DNA from: Certhia americana
Lineage: Eukaryota; Chordata; Aves; Passeriformes; Certhiidae
Direction of reading: 5' to 3'
Length of the DNA stretch: 64,000 nucleotides
Assembly (NCBI GenBank): GCA_018697195.1
Contig: CM031860.1
Location: 61,706,509-61,770,508, forward strand
This document shows, piece by piece, positions 34,613 through 48,600 of the stretch. Position 1 is the first letter of the stretch; the number at the start of each line of letters is the position of its first letter. Below the pieces are notes generated by a model that was not told where the DNA came from, searched no databases, and was given only the letters and a program-made list of their open reading frames with translations. The position numbers and the translations under genes were made by a program.

Positions 34613-37600
34613 GAAATTAAACTTCTGTAATCATTTTTTCTTGTTGGGGAGAAAGAAAGGGAAAGGCTTCCTGCAGAAATAGATTACAGCGAGGTGTTAC
34701 ATACATATCAAGTTATGCAATGGGCTGCTCCACTAAATCTGACTATGATATAGTAATTAAAATTATAAAATATGTACATGTTACTGGCTGGATGGAAAAA
34801 CTTTTTTATCTAGTGGTGGAAAATGAATTAATGGCAACTAACTTAAGTTAGTAGAATCAAAGGACTTTAGGCAGAAAGCAAAAATATAATTTGCCCTTTG
34901 ATTTCTGGAATCCACTCTGTTGATAGTTTTGATCTTTCTGCTGCAGCTAAGAGACAGGTCCCTGCTCTGAATTAAGGCTGAGTTTCATATTTGTTTATTT
35001 GTTGGTTAGTGGGTTTTTTTCAATAGCTGGAATTATTCAGAAAACAACAGAGATGGCAAAAGGAGCCATTTCCTGCCTGTGTGTCCAGTGTTTCCAGTCA
35101 TGGAGATTTGCACACCCCTTGTGCATTTTTCAGTGCCGAAAAGTTCCCCTTGTAACAAGTTTAAGACTATGAATAACATTTTTTGTTATTATTTACCTGC
35201 TGCTGATTTCTAGCTAATGCTCCACAGCTCCATAGAGCACAGGCTGAATACAGCAGTTTGGGACAGAAAACCAGAAGATCAAGACTTTCCAAGTGTAACT
35301 CTTCACTAACAATTTATCTTTCCAATCCATACTCTGATTTACATTCCATATACATACATTTCCACATTTTTCTCTATAATTTTTTCAGTTTTAAGTTGAG
35401 CAAAGACCATTGCTGGAGGATTCTAGTAAAGTGTTGCAATGATTAATTATTTTCATTCCAAAGAAACATGCCCTGAGTTGTTTGAACAAACAGTTGCTAC
35501 ATCACTTTTTGTGCCTATTTTTACCAGAGAAAGTGCCTCATTATTGAGGTATTGTTTCCTTCTATACAGACAACCTTTTGCAAATCTTGTGATGCCCTGT
35601 GTGAGTATCAGAAGAGTGGAAGAGAACCACATTTCTCATGGCAGGAGGGGGATGAAGTGAACTTCCTATCTTTGGTTTTTTTTCTGAGTTATTTTTTCCC
35701 TTTCTGGTGCCAGCAGTTGCAGAGCTGAGAGGTGTCCATGTAAGGAAGGATGTCAGTGTGGCAGCTTGTAAAGAAGAGTGCAGGGCGTTTGAAGAAGCTG
35801 CTGAAAGAGAACCAGTGGCATGAGAGAAACATGCAAAGCCCCTTATAACAACAATATCATATTATTTTAGAGGAAAATAATGGGAACAGGTCACAACCAA
35901 GCCAGGGAACTGCCAGGTTTTTCTCTTAGCAGAAGAAAGATGCAGCCATAGCTATCATCCATCAGAAAACCCAAAGTGAATGCCCAGTTCTGTTCTCAGG
36001 TCCTCCTTCCTGTGCAGTTCAAGGAGGTGTTCACTTTGCAGTGCACTGGATCACACAGAGGATTCATCCTTCTCTTCAGGAAAACAACCTGGAATTTTTT
36101 ATGTTCAGGGTGTAATTCTTTGACTCCTCATAGTGCAGAATTTTACTGGCTGTGTGAGCTGAATCAATTTTAGGGAAAGGATAATGAGTTTTTTGTGTTG
36201 GCAACAGGGCTTGGAATTGGTTTCTGATGCACAGGTGAACTTGTCTGTGCAACTTCCTCATGAGAGGAGAAAATAATATAATTTTTCAAACAACAAAAGG
36301 ATAGGCACCTGAGAAACTGGAAAATTAAATCATTCAATCTGTTTTCCCTTGCCTCATGTTTTATTCATGCTAATGTGGATCCAGACTTTTACTACAATAT
36401 GTTAGTTAGAAAGCCAATCTAAAAAACCAGTGTCTAATTTTTGGGGTTTTTTTGTCCTTTTGTCCTTTTTTATTTTTACCTGGTTGGCTTCTTGCTGGTT
36501 TAGAAACTTCCAAAGAGACACCTGGTCCTGGTCCAAATGAAACCAATCACAGAGATGAAGAACCCAAACCCAACAGTGAGATAAGAGTCAGTAGGACTGG
36601 CAAGGAAGCAGTTTATCCTTGATTGGGAAAACAATAATTTTTCCTCGACTTTTTCATTTAACATTTCAAAGCATTTTTAAAGTGATTTGAGTTGGAAAGA
36701 TAGCAAAAGCTAACTCTGGGTAGAGGAACAAAAACCTCTCATAAATTAACAAACTGTGATATGCTGTAGTAAGTAGTTATCCCTGTCCAGATTTCTTTTT
36801 TTTTTTTTTTTTTTTTAACACACCATTTCCCAGGTAACAGTTCCTGGCAGAACACAGCACTTGTCCTAAGATTCATGAAAACTTAATGGGGCTTGATTTC
36901 AAAAGCACAGAGACAAAAATAGGTGGTAGGAAAATATCTTAACATAGAGTGTTTTGTAAAAACCTCCTGTGTCTCATAAGATAATATCTTACAACATCAG
37001 TTTTGTCCTTGTTTTTTGTTAGCTCCATCCTGCCACGTTATCTTTTAATGAATCTCTCTTCTGTTTTGCTATCCTGACTAGTGGCAAATCTGTTTTCTTG
37101 TTTCAGGGGATTGAGTAGAAGCAACCTGCAGAAGACATCCAGATTTCCAGATAACATCCAGACCAGAGGCCTCTGTTCCTTCAAAATCTCCCCAGCTGAG
37201 CAGGGTGACCCCTGCTGCCATTCTGGATAACCTCACAAAATCATGGCTGATGTAGAAATGGATGAGCAAGACTAAATGTTGCCACCTGTCAGTGAGCTGG
37301 AAGGATTTATCAAATCAGGAAAAAATGGATAAAAAAACAAAATAAGGAGAAATATCCATGGTCACAATTTTGTTCACTGCCAGTAGTGGTAGATCAGACC
37401 CCCCATCTTCTATCCTGCTCTGTTTTTCTCTCTGACATCCTTTACCTGAATTTATGTAAATTTTTGTAAATTTAAGTAGGCATTGATAGTTTTCTTCCTA
37501 AGATGCTAAAAATTTTCTGATTTTACCATCCATTCTTAAATATCATACTATGGCAACATTATAATCATTCAAATTTTGTTTTCTGTGTACACTGGAGCCT

Positions 37601-40021
37601 GGAGAGCTGTGTGCTGAAAGATAATTTTCATTGCTAAGAATAAAATATCACCATTTTTATAGTGCAGATATCCTAATAATAAAAAATAACATATTGTCTC
37701 TACTTGGAATAGTTAAGTACACTTTAATTAAATCAAAACCTGTGAGTTTGTATATGATTGGAAATTTTTTAATACCGAAGCCATTTATGGGATATTTGGT
37801 CTTTACAAGATTAAGGCATTTTTCTTTGTACATTAAATTAAAAAAACCCTCAACAACAAAGAAAACCCACTCAGAAAATACAGCGTTTAAAAGCCTCTAG
37901 GAGTGGTAGATCAGAGATATTTTAAAGATCATTGCTTGGATCTCTTCCAAAGCCATCTGAGCCTTATTTTGGATCAGCCTAAGAACTTGGCTTTGCCTCC
38001 TGGTCACTTTACTGGAACTTTGGAAGAAAACGTTTTATTCCTATGCCATTTCTTACCTATATCACCTGTATGCAGGCTAAAAATTTACCTAATCTTAGCA
38101 AGGGTTTTAGAGGGCATGTAAAGAAGGATAATCTGATTTTTAGAAAGAAAAAATAAAACTCCAGAAGAAGATCCAGAAGGAAAAAGGTTCAAACTGGGCT
38201 AATATTTAGCCACCTTAGTTTAGGGACGGTCTGGAATATATTGCTCAGAATTCATGGCAGCATTTAGTTTTATCTTTACATTAGGTGAAAATTTCACAGG
38301 CTTCCCAAGTGCATCTGGGCTAAAACAGCATTTCACAGAAAATGCCCTGTAGAATCAGCTGGTGTTGTATTTATTCAATAATGCATTTATTAACAGAATT
38401 TGAGTAATTCAGAGAGATTTATAGCTGGGAGTGAAGGAGGCTGTTTTCCACTGACCTAATATAGGAACTTCTTCATAACATGTGGCTACTCTGCCTACCT
38501 GTAAAACTGATATAATGACAGTTATCTTCCCATGCAACACCAATTAATGCTTTTCCTCTGTCAGAAACTTCATTAAGTCCCTTACTCCCAGCTCTGGATA
38601 GAAAATAAACACTTCCATGGACTCTGTGAGGCATGAGATATGTTAGGTTGCCAATCTCCATAAGCTGGAGCTGTACCCTGTTTTCCTTTTCCATAGTTGT
38701 TTTGTCCTAAATGACAAGAATTAGAATTTAATACCAGGGAAAACAAACAGACATTTAATTAGCAAAATGTTGTATTTCTTGTGCCAAAGATTTGCTCCCT
38801 CCTGTATCTACATTCCATATTTTTGGTTACTTTAAAGAGAAATTAATTAATTGAATTAATTAATATTATTATATATCTAAATAAACCTGATGGAGTTTTC
38901 TCTGTAATATCCATATCAGACAAAGTTACTTAGCAGGATTTTTGCTGTAATGATTGTCCACCCAAAGCCACCTAAAAATCCATCTTCAATTTATTAGCTT
39001 TTAAAATAATCATTCTGTTACCCTGTTTTTCTGTTTAAGGAGTTTATAAGTGGCAAGAGCAGGGCAGGAAGTCCAATAAGTTTTGAGCAAAGCAGTAATA
39101 TCCAAGAGGATCTCAGTGTATCCCATTTTTATTTTCACTTTTTAGACATGGGGTCAAATCTGAAGACTTTACAAACAGGGTACTGGGCTTTACACCTGAA
39201 AGTGGATCACTATTAAAAACTATTAGATCTTCCCTAAAATAGCTGGATAAATGCACATACAGCTGAGCTGTGCCAGAAATCAACACCACATTTTGTATTC
39301 AGTGTGTTTGTGATGATCACAGCTTTCAGTCAGGTCAATCTCATCTGCTTTGTTTACTAAACACCACATGTATCACACCATGCCAGTTTTTATTGATTTG
39401 AATTTCACGCAGTTCCACTGAATGCTACAAAATGCTATGGCTGAGTCTGGCACTTCAGATTAAAGCTGCCAAGAGTTGCATATAAACAGCAATATTTTTA
39501 ATTAAAAAAAAAAACAAAAGTATTTAAGAGCTGCTGTGACAGTAGGTTGTGGTCAGTGCAGAGGAGGCTCTCATTCTTGGCTGATGCTCTGTGTTATATT
39601 CTGTATTCCCAAATTGTGCCTGGACCTAAAAATCATTACCTAAACTCAGTCCAACATCTTGCAAAATAGCCCTGTCTGTTGCTAGCAGCTAAAAATCAAG
39701 GGTGTAGGTCAGCTGCAGAGAGGGAGAATAAAAAATAAAACTAAAACTTGAAGCTGTTTAACACAATAGATGCAAAGGGATTCACTTGCCAAAGACCCCC
39801 AGCTCAAAGCCTGCAGGTGGTGACCACACCAGGGGCATGGAAAACAATCTCTTAAAGGTTACCACAGCTTTTTATAAGAGTGAGCTAATCTGGGCTGCTG
39901 GGTTCTCCACCACCCTGGGCCTTACACAGTCCCTAGGTCAGAATCACAGGTCTCATACAATGCCAAAAGTTCAGTATTTGAAAATAGCAGAAGTGTTTCT
40001 GAGAATCATTATGAAACTCCA
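34613..40021. other. Unique AT-rich DNA, nothing recognised
   Basis: About 5.4 kb with a poly-T at 36796-36816 and a palindromic ATTAATTAATTGAATTAATTAAT patch near 38842-38865. No gene, repeat family or convincing exon is seen. The longest open frames are under 100 codons. Confidence 0.6.
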
Positions 40022-40104
40022 GACGGTCAAAAAATAGTCAGGTTATTTCCTTGTTAGAGTTGACGGCTCAAAAAATAGTCAGGTTATTTACTTGTTATAG
40101 AGTT
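40022..40104 (+). repeat. Tandem duplication, 40-bp unit, two copies
   Basis: Units at 40022-40061 and 40062-40104 share GACGG, TCAAAAAATAGTCAGGTTAT and CTTGTTA. The second has a two-base and a one-base insertion plus one substitution. The near identity suggests a young event. Confidence 0.92.
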
Positions 40105-40126
40105 TGTAATTTCTTTAGTCTTTCTG

Positions 40127-40143
40127 AAAAAAAAAAAAAAAAA

Positions 40144-40176
<33 letters not shown>
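40127..40176 (+). repeat. Poly(A) tract, about 50 bases
   Basis: A run of A interrupted by a single T at 40145. It lies 22 bases after the 40-bp tandem duplication. No retrocopied gene is visible immediately upstream, so a retroposon tail is possible but unsupported. Confidence 0.95.
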
Positions 40177-40180
<4 letters not shown>

Positions 40181-42804
40181 TCTTGTGTGTTTCAAACTCA
40201 AATATTTACTCTGCTTAGAGTACAAACATTTGGAACCAAAACTCCATTTTTTGAGTGAGCATCAGCCAAATCTCTTCCAATTATTGCTTGGACTGCAGTC
40301 AGACAATCCTTTCTGAAATCATGCTGGGTTTTCCAGAGTGCTGACACACGAAGTCCCAGGTGAACTGCAGTGATGGGTTGTTAGTTCCATAAAAATCAGA
40401 GATCAGACAGTTTGCTTTTCACTTGTGTGTCTTTGCCTGAGCTGACTTGGCCAAGATCCCTCCATATGAATCTTTCCACACTCATCACTTATATAATGAA
40501 TAAAAAATTATTGGGGTGTCAGTCATGAAGTTCCTCCCAACTGGGTAACCTCATTTGACCTACAAATCTGCCATATAGGGAAAACAGACCTGTGAACTTA
40601 CCTCAAGTTCATTGAGCTTAACTGAATTCAGGGGAGTTCCAAACTGGGTACTTGAGGTGCCAAGTTTAAGATTTTACATCTGGGAAAAACAGCCAAGCCT
40701 GAAAGTAAAGTGTAAGAGCTTCCATTACTTTCCCAAAAAATATCAATTTGGTTATTTATTTAGAGAGACAAGACATTGCCAGTCATCAGCTGAGTATTTC
40801 AGTACCTGTTATGATGAGCACCAGCGCACAATCTGGAAAAAAGGAACCAGAAGCACAGCTCCTGAGTGACCTGAAATGCTCTGTACAATTTAATCATCTG
40901 CTCCCAGACTTGGGGACACAGAACTGCTCAGTGAGTATCCTGCCCTCCTGCACTGTGCACTCTTCCCCTCTGGAAAGTGTGTTAGAAAATATATCTGAAA
41001 AAACCCTGGATAATCACTGCCCTGATGTTTTGCTTGCCCATTCCTTTTAAACCTCACAAGCATTTTGGCCAATCCCCATGTTCAATCCTCACATCTTGAA
41101 CAGAGGCAGAAAAATCACTAATTTCTACTGCATCCCCTCAGATTCATTCACCAGTGGGCTCTTAGCTAGCATAATCACCCTTCTGAGATTTTCTGGAGGC
41201 TACTTTACCTATATTAACCTCCAAAATAGATCTTATTTTAGGATTATTAGACAAATCACTCTCCTATTTCTTTGTCTCACTTGTACCTGCTCTTCTGCAT
41301 TGTGTTCAGTTGCAGAATTCAGAGTGAGGCTTGCCTGAGATAAAAATCAAAGGACACAGGAAAAGGAGTTTTTTGTATGTTTGAGACAGAGAAAAGTGGA
41401 ATGGGCTTGCTTACAACAAATATCCCTAGGTTAATTAAAATAAACTCAAAATTGCTTTTCATCCCAAAATCAAATATTCAATTTCAAATTCTGTATTGTA
41501 TTAACCCTTCCATTTATTTTATATTTTTATATAAAACAATTTTTTACAGCACCAACATAAATTACCATGGCATTTTTAATATTTATTATAAATTTTTAAT
41601 ATAAATTTTCTTCCTACTTCTTAACAAGTAGTTGGAATAACTTATCCTCTCCAGATAAAATAACTTCTGAAAATATTTACTCACCTGTATGTAACTAAAA
41701 TGGATAGTTACTCAAACTCAGCACAGCTGAAGAGAAAAACAGTGTTTCTTCTCTTTGGCTTGTATTTGAAGAGTTATTGTGATGGTCCAAATGTAAGCAA
41801 AACAAGAATTCCTAAATAATAACAAAACTCCTAAATAATTTTTTGGTTTGTTTAATTTCTCTGTATTTCAACTGACAGTGATATTGATTTCAAAATGAGA
41901 TCTTCTAACTATAATAAAGATACAATTTTTTTTTTCTTTTTTTTTTTTTTTTTTTGAATTGAGGATGAATTCCCAAGAGAAGAATGTTTATGGTCACACT
42001 AAATCTTATTTTGGCATCCTGGAGACTCCAGTTTATATGACTTTAGTCAGAGCTTTCTTTTGCAGAAATACCCTGAGACTCATTTCAAGAGGCATTTGTG
42101 TCAAGCTGGGAGCCAGCAAAGCACTTAACGTGGTGTATTTAATAAAATGCATTGAAATCACTGTGCCAGCCTGCAAGCTTGAACATAAGAATGTGCTCAA
42201 CTGCTCTGATGAATTACAGCAGATCAGAAGATTTATCATTACTGGAGTCAGGAGAGGTCTTCAAGTTTGTCACTTCTTCCCTCTTTCTAGCCCATTGTTT
42301 AAGTGAAGCCTTATAACTGGAAGGTTTTGGACTGTGATCCATCACTGGAAGGATGTGGAACATGAGATCATTTGATCACTTAGTTTTGACTTTTAAAAAA
42401 CAGTGATAGACTTTTGCAAACAGTCGTCCCTTTGTCTGTGTGAGATAGTGATTTCTTGCCCAGCAGTTGCTTTGATTGGAGTCACCAGCTGCTCTTTCTG
42501 TCCGCAGGTCAGAAATAGGTGAGGTGTGGCACCTTGAAGTCAGCCCCTGTCACCAAAGCTTTAATTCTGTGTGGCTGGGCTCTGTGCAGGATGTGAGCAC
42601 AGAGTGTTCTTCATCCCTGGGGCATTGCTGGGTTTGCAGTAGTGCCTTAACACTTTGCACAATCTGTGCAGTTTCATGCATGTCAAATCACCCTTTGTCC
42701 CTCAGTGCCTCCAGGGCAGGTGGTTTGCAGCTTTTAAGCAGAACAGGACAGGCAGACCCAGTCTGTTTTCCCAGAGCACAGCTGTGTGGTGTTCACTCCC
42801 TCTT
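40177..42804. other. Unique DNA, with poly-T and one open frame
   Basis: A mixed poly-T lies at 41926-41955. Immediately after it, an open frame runs to 42306 (about 115 codons) over a block (42050-42245) of less biased composition. I do not recognise the product and see no matching splice sites, so a conserved non-coding element is as likely. The part 42470-42800 is GC-richer and ends at a CR1. Confidence 0.45.
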
Positions 42805-43061
42805 TCATAGAATCCTAGAATCATGGAGTGATTTGGATTGGGGACACCACAGAGATCACACAGTTCCAATCCCACTGCCACAAGGCACCTCCCACTGTCC
42901 CAGATCGCTCCAAGCCCCATCCAGCCTGGCCTTGGGCACTTCCAGGGATCCAAGGGCAGCCACAGCTTCTCTGGGCACCCTGTGCCAGGGCTTAATACCC
43001 TCACAGAATTTCTTCCCAACACCAATCTAAACTTACTTTCACACTGATTTAATTGCCCCAC
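42805..43061 (-). mobile_element. CR1 LINE, 3' fragment, antisense
   Basis: On the + strand it starts TCATAGAATCCTAGAATCAT, then GGGGACACCACAGAGATCAC, CACCTCCCACTGTCCCAGAT, CATCCAGCCTGGCCTTGGGC, GCCACAGCTTCTCTGGGCAC and a degraded 'tttcttcccaacaccaatctaaac' 5' part. It is 5'-truncated and non-coding. The long open frame from 42476 into this region is an artefact of CR1 sequence. Confidence 0.95.
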
Positions 43062-44050
43062 TGCCTTAGCTCAGTGCTGTGTGAGACCTGAGCAATACTA
43101 ATGATGTCAAGGCATGGCTCTCTACAAAATCAAATATCCAGAGTAGGACTTCCCCTGATCTCAGTCACCCAGGAGTGAAACATAACGACTTTTACCTGAG
43201 TACCTAATGCCAAAAAAGAGGAAGAGGGTAAATCACCTCCTGTGATACTTCTCTTTTGCAAAAAGAACAAAATCTTGCAAAAGAGTTTAGCTAAAACACA
43301 TAAATCTAGAGACAGCAGTGGCAAAATGAATTAGCTGCAAGGACAAGGCATAAAGAATGTTTAAATATTCTGCTTCTATCAACAAGTTATGAAACCAGGG
43401 ATATGATTATTTGGGCTTACAGGGATAAGATTTTTTAGATATTATCTTTTGAGATATTTTTCAAGGCAGCTAATAAGACTAAAGGTAGAGATGACTACAG
43501 AGAGAAACATTTGAGGGTGTTTTGCCTTTTTGTCATAAAATTCCATACATCACACAGTATTTCCTATTCCACCATTATTATTCTTATTCCACGTTTTTAC
43601 AATGGAACATTGAATGCAACTGCTGTAGAGAAATTCTTGCCTTACAATAGATTGAAATTGAAAAACATTAAAGTTTATGGCAATAATTCTTCAAATTATA
43701 ATTGCCTTTCCATACCAGAGATTTTTTTTTTTTCATGCGAAGCTATCAAATGTTTAATAGCAGACCGTTACATAAAAGCAATTTTATTAAATAAAGTGTA
43801 AAAATACAGCTGCTTACATTATTGGCATCAATCCCTTGGAAGCTGGCTGCTAGTGCAATTGCTGCTTATTTCTAAGGGAGAAGAATAGAATAACTTTAGG
43901 AAATATATTATTTGATATTTTTCAGTATCATATAAATGTAAATGCAAACAAATTATTCCTGGAAAAAAATGACTATGTAAAGAACAAAGTAGTGGTTTCT
44001 AGTTTATTGCTGCAATATTCTCATCTGCTACATTTGTTCACCCTCTCCAG
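43062..44050. other. Unique AT-rich DNA
   Basis: No repeat or exon is recognised until the polypyrimidine tract before 44051. T-rich run near 43722-43733. Confidence 0.55.
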
Positions 44051-44231
44051 CAAGAGGCTGAACGCTGTGAGAGTGACAGGGAGCTCTGAGAGACCTTTTG
44101 GGAAGCTGTCTGAAGGAAAAATGCTCTGCACCAACTCATCTCTTTGCTTTCGAGTGACAGCAGACCTACATCTCAGAGAAGGAAGCCTCAACATCTCCTG
44201 GCAACAGACCATCTGCTCTGTAAAGCTGCAG
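44051..44231 (+). other. Candidate internal coding exon (unrecognised)
   Basis: A pyrimidine tract ending TTCACCCTCTCCAG (to 44050) and a donor GCTGCAG|GTCAGA after 44231 bracket 181 bases. One frame is fully open, giving 60 complete codons starting at 44052. Base composition rises to near-exonic GC within an AT-rich setting. The product has three cysteines, two N-glycosylation sequons (NSS and NIS) and no membrane segment, begins KRLNAVRVTG and contains SLNISWQQTICS. An extracellular or secreted fragment would fit. I do not recognise the family. The same frame stays open past both splice sites (43992-44285), which weakens the splice argument. No flanking exons were identified. Confidence 0.22.
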
Positions 44232-45623
44232 GTCAGACTTTGCTGTGAGTTTTTCAGTTGTGTGATTGGAAATTCTCAGCAGTGATGCAGAAGTCATCTT
44301 GCAGAGCCAATGATCAGTCATTAAATTTTCCTCCTGCTTTAAAAAAAAAGCCTGAAGGCTTTTTCATTTTTCATGTTTTAGATGAAACACAATGGAAGGA
44401 GGAGTTGGTTGTTAAGTTTGCAGCTTCCAAGGATTTTATGTGTGAGCCTCAAGTTCATGCCCATTCCTCAAAAAGGAAAAAAAAAAAGAAGAAAAAAAAG
44501 AAGGTGGTGATAATGTAACAAAGAATGAAGTTAGTCAAGTTAGTCTGATAGCAAATCACTTAAAAGAGGAATTCTTCAACAGAGACTTGTGGCTAAATCC
44601 TAGGTTATCAGCATCTGGCAGGAGAAGAAGATACCTCTTACTGCATGTGCTGCAGGAGAAATGCTGAAAAGTACATAACTGCATTTTTTTTCCTGTTTAT
44701 TCACTGAACTTCTCATCAGATATTTCTCTTTGAATTATGAGGTTTCGCTTTTTTCTTCTAAGCCCAGAGCAGAGGTCTCCCTATTCACACATCAGGAAAT
44801 GCTTTTCTAAGAAGCTTGGAAACAGCTTCCTGGGCTGGACTTTGGGGTTGAGAGCTGCTTTTCCATGGAAGAGCAGGATGAGTGAGTGGAAGGTTGCATA
44901 GCTCCAAGGTTTGGGAGGCACAGAATGTATGATTTGTGTGTCTGGAGAGAATTGCCAGTGCCAGACATTGGACTCATTCCCAGGCTGCTCTACAGCTCTT
45001 GTCTCATCAGGAATAACCTGCCTTGCTTCCCTTAATTTATTCATATTGTCAGGGGTGGCACATGGACAAACTGCTGGACATGACAAAGGAATGGATGTGA
45101 CATACAGAACTATCTCAGGATAACACAAACTGCTGACAGAAGTTTCAGAAGGGTCTGTGAGGGATGAGAGGAGTTCAGGGGTGGTGAGAGGGCAAGTTAT
45201 GGCAGTAAATGGGCAAGGTCCACAGATAATGGGAGGGGAGCATTTGGAACATTTCTAGGAATAAAGCCTTATAGAAAAATCAATGTAACCATGTAGCAGA
45301 TAACTATTAGGATTTTTATCAGGTATTGATAATTTTCTCTCTCCTCTTGGTCTTATTATTCCAGTGCCTCCTGTTTTTCTATATGGTAGCACTTCAATAT
45401 TTATAAGCTGCATTGATTGCTTATGTTTTTTTTTCCTGCCATACATCAGAACCCACCACTGCTAGTACATTAATTTGCACTGTCAAGACAAATGCACACG
45501 TGGAAAAATGAGATATTAATGAAACCAACACCTCAGGCTGTATATGCCTATACTCAGTTATACTCAGTGGTGTAAAATGTATTGTGTAAGTTGCTTGCAA
45601 GTCTAGTTCTTTTTGCCTGCAAG
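44232..45623. other. Unique DNA with an A-rich tract
   Basis: A purine-rich run (A with scattered G) occupies 44470-44504. Otherwise no gene or repeat family is seen. The minus-strand open frame 44781-45128 (115 codons) is unrecognised and lacks start or splice support. An 11-base unit (TATACTCAGT) is doubled near 45549-45568. Confidence 0.5.
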
Positions 45624-45650
45624 TATATATATATATATATATATATATAT
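45624..45650. repeat. (TA)n microsatellite
   Basis: Thirteen to fourteen uninterrupted TA units, likely length-polymorphic. Confidence 0.95.
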
Positions 45651-48600
45651 GTTTTTTTCTGTTATAGAGGAAAAATAGTAAAGATTCTTCCTAATTCTTT
45701 TCATAACTGGATGCACTGTATACATATATTATTAAAAAATGAATTAAATGGAGAATTGAAAGTACTGTGGGCAAAGAGGGACAGCTAAACACATCCTATT
45801 TTAAATTAATTTCAAATATCAAAGCTTCCAGCCTTTCTGTTACTTTTGATGAACAAACTCAAAAGTAGTGAGGTGGTCAAGAAAACAACGAAAAAATGAA
45901 GCCTTAAATCAAAAGAGGTGGTTAAGACACCAAAACCTGGATTGATGAAGTTATGAAGTATGCCTAGTGCACCTGATATTCTGAGACTCACTTTAGAGCA
46001 AATATTTTAAATTAATTAACCATAATTTCAGGATTTTGGGAAAGATGCAGGACTTGATTGCTGAGATGTTTGTGTCAGTGCCTGACTTTAGCAGATCACT
46101 GCAAAGCCACAGAGGAATGGCCCAAATCTCAGAGTTCAGGGACAGCAAGGATCTGGGTGCAATCCAGCTCCAAACTGAGAGCTGCCTCTCTGAGCTGGTT
46201 CCCTGGAAGTCCCCACCCTGCCACGGAGAAGAGAGCAAGAGGAAAACACAGCCAGACCCTTCCCTCCACCAGCAGCATGTTGGTGTGGCTAACTCAGCTC
46301 AGAGGTGACTTATGCTCATCCTGCCTGGGTTTAGTCTGTCTCAGCCCAGTACAAAAATTACTTTCCAAGGCCATTATTGTCACTCTACATTGGATTCTTA
46401 CTCTCTCACGTTTTTTTTTTAAGCCAGCTGGAGAGAGAGCATAATCTTTCTAGCCAAAGACCTAAAGGAGTGAGGACAAAAGACTAATCTTTCTGCTGAA
46501 GAACTCCCTTTCTGCCAGACCTACAGAGAATTTTCTCTACTATTCCTGCCCTCAATCAGGAGGTCAACATAGCCCTGACCCTGTGCATGCTGAGCTGTTC
46601 TCCTGCAGATTTAAATGAAACACCCCAAAGGAAATTCTGAACTGGAGCCACAGACCACAGGTGATTCTTCCTTTTTAAAGTTAGTATTTAGGTAAGTACT
46701 GCAGACTTTAATTGTAAGAAGATGGAGGCATTATTGAAAGGTCTTGACATGAAAAAGCATCTATAGATTTGGGTTAACTTCAGTGACACACCAACTAAGG
46801 ATTAAATATGCTAAAAATAGTGGAGAATAACTCATTTTAAAGAGGAATAACAAGGGGAGAATAAATTGTAATGCAGTACTGAACTTGAATTTGAAATACA
46901 GTTCATTTTTAAGAAGAATCTGTACAAGGGTGATAGAGCTGCTGTAGGACAGAACCTGCCATTTCAGAAATGCAATTAAGTCATCTTACTCTGGTTGTAA
47001 AATTTCCATTTAAGCAAAACACATCTAGGCAGCACATACAGTGAAGAAAAAAAAAAAAAAGGCCAAAAGGAGTAAGACTGGGTAGGAACACTGCTGAATA
47101 TTTTGAAAGACAGATTTTGTCCATAGTGTGAAAGTTAATACAAAATGATCTCCTGTTCTCAGAGAATTCCATTAGCTTTCATTGCTAAGCCTGACTCTAT
47201 GTGATAACACATTAATGCTGGCTTTGGACTCAGTCCATCCAATAAAGAATTCTGGTTTTATCCACAACCATCAAAATAAAAATCCAGCAATGGAGGTCAG
47301 AGCTATTTAGTCAAAATATAAACTATTGATTTCATTAAAATACATGCTAATGGCCCTCATTATTTACAATCATATTGGAAGAAAGTTTTCAGCTGTAAAG
47401 ACTCAGTACTATGTAAAACAGAAGAGATTGACTTTCTACAGCAATAATGAAGATATCATAGAATTATTTGATGAGGCTGTTAGCTGGACCTTTTTGAAAA
47501 TGCCTTGTTTATCTTCTGTTAAAGTGCATAGTTAGGAAAGGTTCTTCCCTCCAGGAATACAATGTTGAAATTTGCATAATTATCCTTTTTTTTTTTTTTT
47601 TTTAGCAGTTGTAATTATTAATCTTTTATATCTCAGTCATGATGAACATGAATAAAATCCTGCAAACCTGTCTGTAATAGAGTGCTGAACTGTGCCCATT
47701 GCAGAGGATAATGTTTGGTGTTACATCTGGCTCTGTGGACCTTGTAGGACCCAAAAGTGGCTCCACACAGCTGAACCAATTATCATGTTATACAGCATGA
47801 AAAAAAGAATTCCTTTCAAAAAGCTGTCTAATGACACTCAGCACTGCAATTTCTGTCCAGCATGGACTTCTTTCTGGTACACAGTAGCAATGTTTTTGTG
47901 AGGACAGTGTTTGAAAGTAAAACCAGTCAGTGTCCAAGGATTATTTACCAAATTGTAGCAGAACCAATTAAGTAATTGTAACAGGAAACCATAGCTTGCT
48001 AGAAAAATGGTTTGTGAGAGACAGAAAAAAAACCAGAAAAAGCAAGCAATGGACAAAAAGTTCATTATAGGCAAGAGGAAATGGAGTGTGGCAAAACCAG
48101 TGATTTAATTTCTCTCTTGGAGTCAGGGGCAGGAACATGAACTAACTTGAAATCTTCAAAATTCCAGATGAGTACTATAAACCTCACTTTCTAGCCACTG
48201 CTGCCTAAGGATCCCCTCCTACTTTCAAGGTAATTAGTTGTCATTCACAGAGATTTTTGTCTGTAGTTAATAGCCTCCTATAGACTTACTCCTGCTAGTA
48301 ATGTACACTCTCTCCCTCTCAAAACAACCCAACTGTGAATTTCCAGGCTGATCCAACATGACTCAGTTCTGTTCTAATATGGGCACAACCAAAAGCCAAC
48401 ATGAATATATTACACCCAGAGCCCACAGATAGTATAAGTTTTCTTCCTCTTAATTAAAAAGCTCTGGAAGTCTTACAACTCTCTTAGTCCTGTGTTTGAA
48501 TCAGAAACTCTACGTCAAGCGCTACTAAAAAATAAATTTATCTGCAGCTGGAAGAGCTGAACCATGAAAATTCAGGACCATAAATGACATGGGGTCTACA

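Noticed and set aside
44781..45128. 115-codon minus-strand frame
   Set aside because: No acceptor or donor brackets it and no family is recognised. It is kept out as probable chance.
46036..46444. Overlapping 90- and 128-codon frames in a GC-richer patch
   Set aside because: Two frames are open at once, neither product is recognised, and only a weak donor lies at the end. GC-richness lowering stop frequency is sufficient.
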